From: Lacinutrix neustonica
GTDB lineage: Bacteria > Bacteroidota > Bacteroidia > Flavobacteriales > Flavobacteriaceae
DNA length: 64,000 bases
NCBI RefSeq assembly: GCF_026625145.1
Contig: NZ_CP113088.1
Coordinates: 2,149,501 to 2,213,500, forward strand
Reading direction: 5' to 3'
Shown here: positions 32,854 through 44,267 of the stretch, in pieces
Layout: the number at the start of each line of letters is the position of its first letter
Position numbering within the stretch: position 1 is the stretch's first letter
Made by a program: the position numbers and the translations under genes
Notes under the pieces: model-generated
The model's input: only the letters and a program-made list of their open reading frames with translations
What the model was told of the DNA's origin: nothing
The model's database searches: none

Positions 32854-35609
32854 ATGAAAAGCTTTATTTTAGATGTACTTGAAGACCTAAAGACTAACGG
32901 TGAAAATCTATCAGATTTAATATTTATTTTACCAAGTAGACGTGCTGGTGTGTTTTTAAAAAAGGAGTTATTTAATGTCTCAGATAGCACCCTTTTTTCT
33001 CCCACTATAATTAGTATTGAGGAGTTTGTAGAAGACCTCGCCCAGCTTAAGTCGATCACTAACACAGAGTTGCTTTTCGAATTTTACAATACGTATACGC
33101 ATCTTACACCAAGCCAAGAAAGAGAGTCTTTTGAAAGCTTTGCTAAATGGGCACAAATCCTTCTCCAGGATTTTAATGAAATTGATCGTTACCTCATCCC
33201 GCAAAATAATATTTTTGACTATTTAAGCGCTATAAAAGAATTAGAGCATTGGTCTACAGAAAAAGACCAGGACCGAATTTGTAGAAAATTATCTCAAATT
33301 CGGAATAAGCTCAAGCGCTATTATTCACACTACACATCCACTTTAATCGATAAAAAATTAGGCTATCAAGGACTCATCTATAGAGAAGCTGTAAAAAACA
33401 TTGAAAATTATTGTGCGGGTAATACCAACCGCCATATCTTCTTAGGTTTTAACGCTCTAAATACAGCCGAAGAGACCATAATTCAAGAACTCTTGCTTAA
33501 CAACATGGCCGAAACGTATTGGGACATCGACCAGGTCTTTTTAAGCAATCCCATACATGATGCCGCCCTTTTTACCCGACAGCACAAGGACAATTGGAAA
33601 CATTTTAAAAAGCACCCTTTTAAATGGGTTACTAATCACTATTCTGAAGAAAAAAATATTCAAGTGTTTGGGATTCCAAAAAATGTAGGACAGGCTAAAA
33701 CTATTGGTACCCTGTTAAAACAAATAGCACAAACTAATCCGAATTAAAAAACACGGCTGTAGTCCTTGGTGATGAAAATTTATTAATCCCAGTACTTAAC
33801 TCAATACCTTCAACTATTGAGAATATAAACATCACTATGGGTTTCCCATTGCGTTTAATTCCACTAGCCTCCTTATTTGATCTTTTATTTACCGTTCAAA
33901 AGAAAGCAACAGACCGCTATTACTATAAAGATATTATTGAAATCGTATCCCATCAATTTATAAGACCTTTATTACAGGTAAACACTATAGATTATGCTTC
34001 CGCAATTATTGAAAATATTCAAAAAAACAATGTTGTCTATCTAACCCTACTGGACTTGAAGTCTTATGATCAAAGCAAAACGGACACTATTGGATTACTT
34101 TTTGAACCTTGGAAAAATAATCCACAAAAGGGCATATCACAGTGCTTTATAATCATTAACAAAATCCAAGGCGTTCTTACTGAAGATAAAGAATCTCAGA
34201 CCTTGGGATTAGAGTATTTATTTCGCTTCAACACCCTGTTTAATGAACTTTACAGACTAAATGAATGTTATCACCATATTAATGACATTTCCGCTTTATA
34301 TAGTATATATAAGGAGCTCCTAACATCGGAAACTTTAGATTTTCAAGGCGAACCACTACTAGGTTTACAAGTTATGGGCATGTTGGAATCTCGTGTTTTA
34401 GATTTTGAAACCATTATTATTTCTAGTGTCAATGAGGGCGTGTTACCTTCGGGAAAGTCAAATAACTCCTTTATTCCATTCGATGTGAAACTGGAAAACA
34501 AACTACCAACATATAAAGAAAAGGACGCTGTTTATACGTATCACTTTTACAGGTTACTCCAACGCGCGAAAAACATTTATATTCTATATAATACAGAAGC
34601 CGATATATTAACGGGCGGCGAAAAAAGTCGATTCATAACCCAATTAGAATTAGAAGGGATCCATAATATAAAACACAAAATAGTTGTCCCCCACGTTCCC
34701 AATGTAGTTCCAAAATTAAAAGAGATAAAGAAAACAGAATTGGTTTTAAATCAATTAAAAGCCATTGCTAAAAAAGGCTTTTCGCCATCTTCTCTAACAA
34801 ATTATATACGAAATCCTATAGATTTTTATTATCAAAAATTACTAGGAATTAAAGAGCTAGAAGAAGTTGAGGAAACGGTAGCAGCCAACACCATGGGAAC
34901 TGTAATACATGACACCTTAGAGGCCTTATATCAACCCTTTTTAGGCCAGTATTTAACCCTTGATGGTCTTAAAATACTCAAGAAAAAAATCGAGAAAACC
35001 ATATTACATTTCTTTAATTCTATCTATAAGGATGGTGACATGACCACTGGTAGAAACCTCATCATTTTTGAAATCGCAAAACGCTATGTTCTTAATTTTA
35101 TAAACCTTGAAATCGCAGAATTAGAACAAGGCAACACGATAAAGATTGTTGCATTAGAAACAAAATCAACCGTATGTTTAGATATTCCTGAATTAAATTT
35201 TGAGGTGAACATGAACGGTACAGTAGATCGAGTCGACGAATATAATGGTGTAACACGAATTATAGACTACAAAACAGGCAAGGTTTTAGAAAACGAGGTT
35301 TCCATTGTTGACTGGCAAGACCTAACGACCGATTATAAAAAGTACAGTAAAAGTTTTCAAATATTGGCTTACGCCTACATGCTAAATAAAGAGAAACCAC
35401 TTGAATTCCCGTTAGAAGCAGGTATTATTTCCTTTAAAAATTTACATTCCGGTTTTTTGAAATTTACAAAAAAGGAGCAAGTTCGAGGTGGAAACAAATC
35501 GACACTAATAACAGAGGATACCTTAGCAAGTTATTTTGAAGAACTTAAAACGCTCATTATTGAAATCTACAATCCAGATATTAATTTTATAGAAAAAGAG
35601 CTGAAATGA
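32854..35609 (+). CDS. AddB-like PD-(D/E)XK nuclease, inactivated-helicase subunit
   Basis: About 918 aa restored. The N-terminal half has FILPSRRAGVFLKKEL and a degenerate helicase fold, a central ISSVNEGVLPSGKSNNSFIPF block typical of AddB/RexB-like proteins, and a C-terminal nuclease with GTVIHDTLEALY and TRIIDYKTGKV. It probably forms a complex with the AddA-like protein at 26801 for break repair. One deletion at 33740/33741 (CCAGAATT to CCGAATT) splits it; the repair reads AQTNPELKNTAVVLGDEN. Its ATGA stop/start overlap couples it to the hydrolase at 35606. Confidence 0.87.
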
Positions 35610-36448
35610 TTCTCAAAAACCAAATTTTAAGTCGTGCTGGTCAAAAACCAATCATTTTTGATCTTTTTTACAAAAAAACTAAAAAACCAAAACCCCTAAT
35701 CATTTTTTGTCATGGTTATAAGGGCTTTAAAGATTGGGGCGCATGGAATTTAATGGCTAAAGCCTTTATGAATGCCGATTTGTTTTTTGTTAAATTAAAT
35801 TTTTCGCACAATGGAGGCACCGTTGAAAATCCCATTGATTTTTCAGATTTAGAGGCCTTTGCAGAAAACAACTATACCAAAGAGATCGCTGATTTAGATG
35901 TTATTTTAACTCACTGCTTATCAGAAGGCACTAATTTTACAATGGAAATAGACCCAACTAACGTCACTGTCATTGGGCACTCCCGGGGTGGTGGAATTGC
36001 AATAATTAAAGCCTCGGAAGATTCAAGAATTACAAAATTAATAACACTAGCGAGTGTTTGTGACTTTGCTAAAAGAACAGCAATAAGTGGAGATTTAGAT
36101 GCGTGGAAAAAAGAAGGCGTTAAATATGTACTAAACGGAAGAACAAAGCAGCAAATGCCCCACAACTACCAGTTTTATGAAGATTTTAAAGCGCACGAAA
36201 CACGCTTGAATATAGAGCAGGCGGAAAAATCATTGGTCATCCCACACGCTATTATTCATGCGATAGACGATCCCTCTGTAAATTATAAAGAAGCAAAATT
36301 ATTAAAACAGTGGAATCCAAAAGCGACATTAATTTCTGTGGAAAACAGTGATCATGTCTTTGGAGCTAAGCATCCATGGCACGACGAGAGAATGCCCCCA
36401 GTACTAAAACAAATCACTAAAATGGCTTTAAGCCTAATTAAAGATTAA
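35606..36448 (+). CDS. Alpha/beta hydrolase
   Basis: 280 aa, intact. Alpha/beta-hydrolase fold with PLIIFCHGYKGFKDWGAWN (oxyanion region), nucleophile elbow VIGHSRGGG, late Asp in HAIDDPSVNY and His near NSDHVFGAKHPW. Resembles dienelactone-hydrolase or peptidase-S9-like esterases; substrate unknown. Coupled to the addB-like gene by a 4-nt overlap. Its stop codon overlaps the convergent histidine kinase stop at 36445-36448. Confidence 0.85.
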   Translation: MILKNQILSRAGQKPIIFDLFYKKTKKPKPLIIFCHGYKGFKDWGAWNLMAKAFMNADLFFVKLNFSHNGGTVENPIDFSDLEAFAENNYTKEIADLDVILTHCLSEGTNFTMEIDPTNVTVIGHSRGGGIAIIKASEDSRITKLITLASVCDFAKRTAISGDLDAWKKEGVKYVLNGRTKQQMPHNYQFYEDFKAHETRLNIEQAEKSLVIPHAIIHAIDDPSVNYKEAKLLKQWNPKATLISVENSDHVFGAKHPWHDERMPPVLKQITKMALSLIKD

Positions 36449-38803
36449 GCGATCTTTAGAGGCCTCGTTTTATGCTTATTAATTTTATTGAAAAGCAAAT
36501 CCCTGTTTACTGGTTTGCTAATATAATCGTTCATTCCTACCGCGAGCACTTTTTCTCTTGCCGCCTCTGTGGTATCGGCTGTTACTGCTATAATTGGAAT
36601 GTTTTTATGCTTGTGTTTTAAATTACCATTCCTAATATTAGTGGTCGTTTCATACCCATCCATAACCGGCATTTGTAAATCCATTAAAATAATATCAAAG
36701 GTATGCTTGTCTAAAAGCTCAAGCGCGACCTGTCCGTTAACGGCCATTTTAAAATCTGTTATCGATAAGGTGGTCAATATTTTTTTCATAATTAATTGAT
36801 TCATCATATTGTCTTCTACTACTAATACTTTTAAAGCCTGAGTACTAGTCTCCTTAGTATCGTTATCATTAATGGGCATGCTTAGCGCGATCACGTTAAG
36901 CACTATAACCATGGTTACCTTAGTTCCACGAGTGTCTTCACTTTCAATAGAGATGGTACCGCCAAATAGTTTGATTAAATGGTTTACTATGCTTAAACCC
37001 GGACCTACTCCACCAAAACGGCGCTTATCATTTGACCGCATTTGACCGAAACTATTGAATAAGTCGGCTTTTTTATTATTACTAATTCCAACACCGGTAT
37101 CTAATACAGTCATAATAAATTCTACTTCGCCGGATGGTTTTACTGTGCTTTTTATTTGAAACACTACTTTACCGAATGCCGTAAACTTTACCGCATTACT
37201 TAAAACATTATTAATGATTTGCATGAAACGATCTGCATCACCGGCAACAGAATAAGGCAAAGTGTTCGCTATTTCGAGACTATATTTCAATCCTTTTTTT
37301 TCGGCCATACGCTGCCAGTTCCTGCTAATTTGCTCAATCGCCTCTTTAGGATTAAAGTGTTCTGTTCTTAATTTTAAGGTACCTTTCTCTATTTTTTCAA
37401 AATCTAAAATATCGTTAATATTACTCAGAAGACTTAGTGAAGCATGTCTAATAATCTCATAATTCTTATGCGCTTCGTGGTTTGTATTGTTCATTAATTC
37501 GTCCTCGGCGATCCCCATAATGGCATTGATTGGCGTACGTAATTCATGACTAATATTAGACATAAAGTAACTTTTAAGTTCACTAATTTCTTCCGATTTA
37601 TTAAGCGCAATAAGTTGAGATTGTTCATTTTCTAAACGCAAATCTCGAATTAAATGCGTCATAGACAACGATAAGAATACCACCTCGAATCCGATACCAA
37701 ATTTAGCGCTGTTAAGAACGATAAAGTTGTTTGGAAGCAAGCCTAAGTTATTCATAACAAAACCTAAAAGCCCAATAACTAAGAAGAAAATACCTATTGA
37801 GAAAAAAGGATCTATAGTTATACCTTTATACCGTAAATAAAAAAGAGTGCCCAAAATTAAAATGAGACTTAAAAGGCCATTCAAATTACTCATAGGATAT
37901 ACCAAGGCCATAGTTTTATCGTTAATAAATAACATAACACCCAATCCAAGAATTATGGTATAAACAAATTTATATCCGTATTTTAAAGTTTTACTTCGCA
38001 AGGACACTTTTAGAAAATGTTCGCAATATTTTAACAAGAAAAAATTAGAAAACAAGGCCGTAATTAAAACCGCTCTATCATTTAAATATCCTCCAAAAGG
38101 CAATAGATATTGAAACATAAAACCATCTAAAGCTGATTGTAATAATGCTATCGAAAACACATAAACACTATAATACAAGAAGGTTTTATTCGATAAACTG
38201 GTATAGAAAAAAAGATAAATTAAACCGGCTAGAAATAATAACCCATAAAACACACCTAAAAACAATTGCTGATTATAATTGGCTTTCCGTGAAATCCTCT
38301 TCTGTATATAACTTAAGTGGAAGATTAAGCGTTTCCCCATCACTTTTTAAATGTAAATAAAATTTCTGAACTGTATTTTGAGGCAATTGTACTTTAAAAA
38401 CAGTTTCTCGATGGGACACTTGTCGGTCTTCAAAAGCTATGCCGTCTCCACTACTAAATTTTGTTATTTTTCCATTTTGGAGCTGGTATAAATAAGCGAC
38501 ATCTGTAACGGGTCTAGCTGTCTCGAGATAATACGTTTTTTCATTTGAGGCACTGTTTTCTAAACGAAAGGTCACCCAATAATCGTCTGAAGTAAAACCA
38601 ACACTTTGATTCTCTGAACTTAAGTTTTGAAACTCGAGTTGGTTTTGTTTAGTAATAAGCTCTTGAACATCTGTTATTGGAGCTTTTGTAAACATGGCGT
38701 ACTCAAAGAGCTTTCCTTTGCTTTTTAAAGGGTTATACACGTTGTTTTGTGCAACCGCGAAGAATGAAGTAAAAATGATAAAAAAGAGTAATACTTGACG
38801 CAT
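36445..38803 (-). CDS. 7TM hybrid sensor histidine kinase with receiver domain
   Basis: About 785 aa restored. Signal peptide (MRQVLLFFIIFTSFFAVAQ), a periplasmic 7TMR-DISM extracellular domain, seven membrane helices, HisKA (SHELRTPINAI, the phospho-His), HATPase (N, G1, G2 boxes) and a C-terminal receiver whose phospho-Asp is in DIILMDLQMPVMDGYE. I chose the ATG at 38803 over 38845 because it begins the signal peptide. Lesions: CCAGAAA read as CCGTGAAA at 38287-38292 (DFWKANYNQQ restored) splits the gene. The G2 box reads GVGPGLS where Leu is expected, consistent with CCAGAC read as CCGGAC at about 36998-37003. Confidence 0.9.
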
Positions 38804-38924
38804 TTTTGGTTGATTTAGGTGGTGATCAAAAAAAATCAAGTACAACTATTCAAAAGGAGGGAACAAATAGCTGAACACTATATACTAACGTAATATATAT
38901 CACGTTGGTTTTACAAAAAAAATG

Positions 38925-38998
38925 TGGAGAAGATGGGACTCGAACCCACGACCTCTTGACTGCCAGTCAAACGCTCTAGCCAACTGAGCTACATCCCC
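38925..38998 (-). tRNA. tRNA-Ala, anticodon GGC
   Basis: 74 nt. On the minus strand: acceptor GGGGATG, D arm GCTC/GAGC, anticodon stem TTTGA/TCAAG with loop CTGGCAG (anticodon GGC), T arm GTGGG/CCCAT with TTCGAGT, acceptor CTTCTCC and discriminator A. The G3-U70 pair, the alanine identity element, is present. A T-T mismatch occurs at 6-67. The 3' CCA is not encoded. Confidence 0.95.
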
Positions 38999-39003
38999 GA
39001 ATA

Positions 39004-39801
39004 TTATTTTAATCCACTTAACACTAAAACAGGAAAGCCAGTAATATGAAAATCCTTTTTTAAGACGATATTATTTTCCCAAAGTTTAGTAAAGAATCCG
39101 CGTTTGCGTCTTACTACACACAATAAATCCGGATTAAATTCTTTATAGTGTTCCAATACGCCTTGATACGTTGTTGCGTTTTCCGTCTCTTTAGAGGAGC
39201 TAATGATCGCTTTTAATGCTTGATTTATAACGGTATCTTCCTTAGTATAAAACGGTGTCTTAACAATCAATAAATTTACCTTAGCGTTAAAATCTCTAAT
39301 CAAAACATTTAAAGGTCTTAAAGCCTCTTCCTTTTTAATAATAGCCGACTTTATAGCCATCAATATAGAACTAATAGGCTTAAAAACAAAACCCTCGGGC
39401 ACTATTAATGCCGGAATATTCGTTTGTTTTATAATTTTACCGGAGGTCTTTCCTAAGAACACTTCGTCTTTTATAGAATTGGTTCTAGGTTCTAGAATAA
39501 TTAAATCAACACTGAGGGATTTACAAACCAATTCTAAAGTATCTATTAATTTACCTTTAAAGGTCTTCGTAATAATTTCAACCCCTTTAGACTCGATTTC
39601 TGAGACATGACGCTCTAAAAACTCTTTACTTTCACGCTCAAGAATATCGTCTATTTTTATCATTGTTCCAGCCTTGGTGTATACATTATAAATTTGTACA
39701 ACATACAGCTTTGCGCCCGTAGCCTTTGCGAAATCTACAGCATATTGCAAATGACTTTTAGCGTTTTTTGATGAGCCAACTGGAACCAGAATGTTTTTCA
39801 T
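39004..39801 (-). CDS. Universal stress protein, two UspA domains
   Basis: 265 aa, intact, cytosolic. The first UspA domain begins MKNILVPVGSSKNAKSHLQYAVDFA, and the second half (residues 145-265) is a diverged repeat beginning ISSILMAIKSA. Such tandem UspA proteins bind nucleotides and respond to stress; the ATP-binding GxxG(S/T) pattern is only weakly seen. It lies 5 bp from the tRNA gene on the same strand. The start region contains an intact CCAGAATG (39786), one of the sites not corrupted. Confidence 0.87.
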   Translation of the reverse strand: MKNILVPVGSSKNAKSHLQYAVDFAKATGAKLYVVQIYNVYTKAGTMIKIDDILERESKEFLERHVSEIESKGVEIITKTFKGKLIDTLELVCKSLSVDLIILEPRTNSIKDEVFLGKTSGKIIKQTNIPALIVPEGFVFKPISSILMAIKSAIIKKEEALRPLNVLIRDFNAKVNLLIVKTPFYTKEDTVINQALKAIISSSKETENATTYQGVLEHYKEFNPDLLCVVRRKRGFFTKLWENNIVLKKDFHITGFPVLVLSGLK

Positions 39802-39894
39802 AATTATAGCGTGTGAAACAATTTAGAATACAAAAATACATTTTTTTATACTAAAAGTTTCCGAACTTAGCCAAATAGCCATTAAATAAAGAAA

Positions 39895-41197
39895 TTGAGC
39901 ACAAATATAAGCTTAAAACACATTAACACTTTAGCAATACCTGCCTTAATTGCTGGGATTTCAGAACCTATCTTGTCATTAACAGATGCCGCGATAGTAG
40001 GTCATGTGGATTTAAACGCTACAGAATCTTTAGCCGCCGTTGGTATCGTTTCTACCTTTCTCTCCATGCTCATATGGGTTTTTGGGCAAACCGGAAGTGC
40101 CATTTCATCTCTTGTATCACAGTATTTAGGGGCGAACAAATTAGACGACATCAAAAACCTGCCCGCACAAGCCATTTTTATTATTACCGCTCTAAGCATT
40201 CTCATTATTCTTGGCACCTATCCGTTTGTACAAAGTATCTTTAAACTCTATAATGCCTCGGGCTTGATCTTAGACTATGCTGTTGACTATTATAAAATAC
40301 GGGTGTTTGGTTTTCCTTTTACCTTATTTACTATTGGTGTTTTTGGTGCCTTTCGGGGGTTACAGAACACCTACTACCCCATGATTATAGCGATAATTGG
40401 TGCTTTAGCAAACATTATTTTAGATTATGCGTTGGTCTATGGTGTCTCCTGGCCTTGTTCCTTCCCTGCATATTAAAGGTGCTGCTTACGCCAGTATTTT
40501 GGCACAAGTACTAATGGCAGTGCTTTCTGCTTATTATTTATTAAAAAAAACAGATATTCCATTATTAATTACTTTTCCATTTAACAAAGAAATTAAACGT
40601 TTTTTGATCATGATAGGAAATTTAATTATTAGAACGTTGGCCTTAAATACTACTTTATTCTTAGCGGTTAGATATGCAACAGGTTATGGTGATGAATATA
40701 TAGCCGCGTACACAATAGCCATAAATTTATGGTTTTTAGGTGCTTTTTTGATCGATGGTTACGCCAGCGCGGGTAACATTTTGTCGGGTAAATTATATGG
40801 TGGTAAAGAATACAGTAAACTTATTGCCCTTAGTAATAGACTGATAAAAATTGGAATTATTATAGGTATTATAATCGCCTTTTTAGGTGCCTTCTTGTAT
40901 TACCCCATAGGAAAAATTTTCACTAATGAGCCGGAAGTTTTAAATCAATTTTATACGATTTTTTGGATTGTTCTCGCCATGCAACCTTTTTGTGCCCTTG
41001 CCTTTATCTTTGATGGTATGTTTAAAGGACTTGGTAAAATGAAAACCCTCAGAAACCTCCTATTAGTCTCAACGCTTGCCGTTTTTATTCCAATCTTATA
41101 TATTCCGGACCGTCTAGACTTAAAATTATACGCCGTTTTTATCGCTTTTACCTTTTGGATTATCGCCGAGAGGACTACCATTAATCATAAAATTTAG
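39895..41197 (+). CDS. MATE-family multidrug/Na+ antiporter
   Basis: About 433 aa restored, twelve predicted membrane helices, inner membrane, cation-coupled export. The N-terminus IPALIAGISEPILSLTDAAIVGH and GQTGSAISSLVSQYLGA are typical of MATE proteins. The start used is TTG at 39895; no in-frame ATG lies nearby before the family's first helix. The frame breaks at about 40448, where TCTGG appears as TCCTGG (a variant insertion). The repair reads DYALVYGVSGLVPSLHIKGAAYAS. Confidence 0.9.
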
Positions 41198-41265
41198 AAA
41201 AGAATTTTTACCCCGTACCCAAAACCATTAACTTTGACGCCTAAAGTATATTTAATTATAAATTT

Positions 41266-41367
41266 ATGGATATTCTCAATTTTTTAGGAGGCAGCGGTAT
41301 GTTCGCTGTATTAGCTTTTGCGCTTATCATAATCTATTTAGTAAACCGTTTTAGAAACCGCAGATAA
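41266..41367 (+). CDS. 33-aa single-pass membrane peptide overlapping queD
   Basis: ATG at 41266, TAA at 41365-41367. The sequence starts MDILNFLGGSG, has a hydrophobic helix MFAVLAFALIIIYLV, and ends basic (NRFRNRR). Its last base is the first base of the queD ATG (TAATG), which suggests translational coupling. No family recognised. Too short for statistical certainty, but helix, basic tail and overlap argue for a real small protein. Confidence 0.5.
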   Translation: MDILNFLGGSGMFAVLAFALIIIYLVNRFRNRR

Positions 41368-41816
41368 TGGGAAACATTCGTATTACAAAATTATTTTCAT
41401 TCGAAACTGGTCACGCTTTATATGGCTATGATGGGAAGTGTAAAAATGTGCATGGCCACAGCTATAAATTATCTGTAACCGTTTTTGGTCAACCCATTAA
41501 GGATAATACTCATGTAAAATTTGGGATGGTCATCGATTTTACGGATCTTAAAAAAATAGTAAAAGAAGAGATTGTTGACGTGTTCGACCATGCGACGGTC
41601 TTTAATAAAAACACCCCTCATGTAGAACTTGCAAAAGAGCTTAAAGACAGAGGACATAATGTGTTACTTGTTAACTACCAACCCACTAGTGAAATGATGG
41701 TTATTGATTTTGCTGAAAAAATCAAGAAGCGATTACCTAAAAGTATTCAGCTGCACTCCCTTAAATTACAAGAGACAGAAAGCTCTTATGCCGAATGGTA
41801 CGCCAGTGAAAACTAA
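41367..41816 (+). CDS. queD: 6-carboxytetrahydropterin synthase (PTPS/QueD family)
   Basis: 149 aa, intact. Converts dihydroneopterin triphosphate to 6-carboxytetrahydropterin in the queuosine/7-deazaguanine pathway, or acts as a PTPS homologue. Zn-binding histidines are visible in FSFETGHALYGYDGKCKNVHGHSYKL, and a later catalytic block has FDHATVFNKNTP. The Cys of CKNVHGH matches the QueD type. No other queuosine genes are in the window. Confidence 0.9.
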   Translation: MGNIRITKLFSFETGHALYGYDGKCKNVHGHSYKLSVTVFGQPIKDNTHVKFGMVIDFTDLKKIVKEEIVDVFDHATVFNKNTPHVELAKELKDRGHNVLLVNYQPTSEMMVIDFAEKIKKRLPKSIQLHSLKLQETESSYAEWYASEN

Positions 41817-42013
41817 CCGCGTAATTTTTTTGGTGTTTCCTAAAGTTGAGGCTTTGTGAGAAACTCCAACAATTGCTTAACTATAAAATAATCGTGATTT
41901 ACTTCTTAGTAAAATGACTGCGTAATCCCTAACCCAACTACTGAGGGTGCATTCAAACTATGAAAATTTAAATCATTAGATTCCTTCCTGCTAAGGAATT
42001 ATTATATTTACAC

Positions 42014-42765
42014 ATGCAAATTCCAAAAGGAAAGAAAATATATTTCGCTTCAGACAACCATTTAGGAGCTCCAACAAAAGAACAATCGTTTCCGCGTGAA
42101 CAAAAATTTGTTGCCTGGTTAGATTTGGTAAAGGAAGATGCTGCAGCTATTTTTTTATTAGGTGACTTATTTGATTTTTGGGCAGAATATAAAACCGTGG
42201 TGCCAAAAGGCTTCACAAGAACCTTAGGTAAACTTGCAGAAATAAGTGATTCGGAATCCCTATCTATTATTTTGTTGGAAACCATGATCTATGGATGAAT
42301 GGCTATTTTGAAGAAGAATTAAACATTCCGGTTTACCATAGCCCACAAGAATACACCTTTAATGATAAAACCTTTTTTATTGGTCACGGAGATGGCTTAG
42401 GCCCAGGCGACAAAGGGTATAAGCGTATGAAAAAGGTATTTACAAACCCCGTTGCTAAATGGTTTTTTCGTTGGTTACACCCGCACTTAGGCGTGCGTTT
42501 GGCACAATATCTTTCAGTAAAGAATAAACTCATTTACGGTGACGACGATATTACATTTTTAGGTGAAGACAACGAGTGGTTGGTACAATATTGCAAACTA
42601 AAACTAAAAGACAAACACAGAGACTTTTTTGTGTTTGGCCACAGACATTTACCTCTAGACATTGAGTTAAACGAGCACTCCCGATATGTGAATTTGGGTG
42701 ATTGGATTTCCTACTATACCTATGGTGTTTTTGATGGTGAGCATTTGGAATTGAAAGAATACTAA
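42014..42765 (+). CDS. lpxH: UDP-2,3-diacylglucosamine diphosphatase
   Basis: About 250 aa restored; calcineurin-like phosphoesterase of lipid A synthesis at the inner membrane, removing UMP. Metal-binding motifs: FASDNHLGA, LLGDLFDFWAEY, GNHDLW, IGHGDGLGPGD and VFGHRHLPLD. The frame breaks near 42269-42277, where a run of T's is one short; restoring it gives IIFVGNHDLWMNGYF. This is a homopolymer error, not a CCAGA site. Confidence 0.9.
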
Positions 42766-42935
42766 ATTACTTAAGAAAAGTTTATTTAGAGTTACTAAAT
42801 ATAGTATTTCGTTAGCAAATAATTTTTTTATAGAGAACTCTTCAAAGCTCTTGAGGGCGTGTTTTTTCACAAAACATTGGGTTGCGTTTAAAGTCAAAAG
42901 ACTAATGAATTGGAAGAAAAACACACACGAAACGA

Positions 42936-44225
42936 TTAATGGGTTTCATTCTCTTCAAAATCTTTCCTCAAGTCTAGTTTTCTAAAAGAGGGTAATACAA
43001 TTCCCGTGGTTATTACGGTAATTAAAGTCATGGTGCCACCAAAAACCACTGCCGTAACAGTACCCATTAATTTTGCTGTTACACCACTTTCAAAAGCCCC
43101 TAATTCATTTGATGAACCAACAAACATAGAATTGACAGACGCCACACGACCACGCATATGGTCCGGTGTTTTAAGCTGAAGAATGGTTTGACGAATCACC
43201 ATGGAAACGCCGTCTGTAACACCACTAAAAAACAAGGCTACTACCGAAATCCAAAAGACAGAAGACAAGCCAAAGACGATAATACACACACCAAAACCAA
43301 AAATAGCCGCTAGTAATTTCATACCCGCATTTTTACTTATAGGAATGTAGGCTGTGGCGACCATAGTTATAATCGCACCAACAGAAGGAGCGGCTCTTAA
43401 CACACCAAAACCTTCACTACCTACTTTTAAAATATCCTGAGCAAAAATGGGTAAAAGCATAACAGCTCCACCAAATAAAACGGATATCATGTCTAAAGTC
43501 AATGCTCCTAAAATAGCTTTAGTTTTAAAGACGAAACGAATACCTTCACTTAAACTTTTTAATATAGGTTCATTAATTTTTGTGTTTAATATTGGTTTTT
43601 TAGAAATCTGCGTCACTGTGATTAAGGAGAGCATCACTAAACCAAAAACAATACACAAAGACCAATGCACACCAAACCAACTTATAGAGAAACCAGCAAA
43701 ACCAATACCTATAATTGAAGCCATTTGCCAAGTACTACTGCTCCAGGTTGCAGCGTTTGGAAATACTTTTCTTGGTACAATTAAAGCAACTAAAGAAAAC
43801 AAGATCGGTCCAAAAAAGGAACGCAAAAAGCCACCAAAAAAGACTAAAGCATAGATAGAATATAACACAGAATTAGTGGACCACTCTTGAGTAACACTAG
43901 GGCTCGTTAATAAAAACAACCCCAAACTAATTATTGAAAATGCAGCAATACAAAGAATGAGTAAGTTTCGTTTTTCTTTTTGGTCTACAATATGTCCAGC
44001 AAATAAAGCCATAAAAAAAGCAGGGAAAAACTCCATTAAACCTATAATACCCAGCGATAACGGGTTTTTAGTAATAGAATACACTTGCCATTCTATAACG
44101 ATAAACTGCATAGACCAGCCAAAAACTAATAAAAAACGCATTAATAAAAAGATGTTGAACTCTTTAAAGCGCAATGCTGCGTAGGGGTCGTTTTTTTGCA
44201 AATCTGTTAAATATTGAAACCTCAT
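42936..44225 (-). CDS. MFS transporter
   Basis: 429 aa, intact, about twelve membrane helices, inner membrane. It starts MRFQYLTDLQ and has the cytoplasmic loop GHIVDQKEKRNLL after helix 2, a variant of MFS motif A, and MRGRVASVNSMFVGSSNELG, typical of the DUF894/enterobactin-exporter-like (EntS) group. Substrate unknown. Confidence 0.87.
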   Translation of the reverse strand: MRFQYLTDLQKNDPYAALRFKEFNIFLLMRFLLVFGWSMQFIVIEWQVYSITKNPLSLGIIGLMEFFPAFFMALFAGHIVDQKEKRNLLILCIAAFSIISLGLFLLTSPSVTQEWSTNSVLYSIYALVFFGGFLRSFFGPILFSLVALIVPRKVFPNAATWSSSTWQMASIIGIGFAGFSISWFGVHWSLCIVFGLVMLSLITVTQISKKPILNTKINEPILKSLSEGIRFVFKTKAILGALTLDMISVLFGGAVMLLPIFAQDILKVGSEGFGVLRAAPSVGAIITMVATAYIPISKNAGMKLLAAIFGFGVCIIVFGLSSVFWISVVALFFSGVTDGVSMVIRQTILQLKTPDHMRGRVASVNSMFVGSSNELGAFESGVTAKLMGTVTAVVFGGTMTLITVITTGIVLPSFRKLDLRKDFEENETH

Positions 44226-44267
44226 CTGTTTTAATCCCGATATTCCGGGACTCTGAGGTTTAATTAA

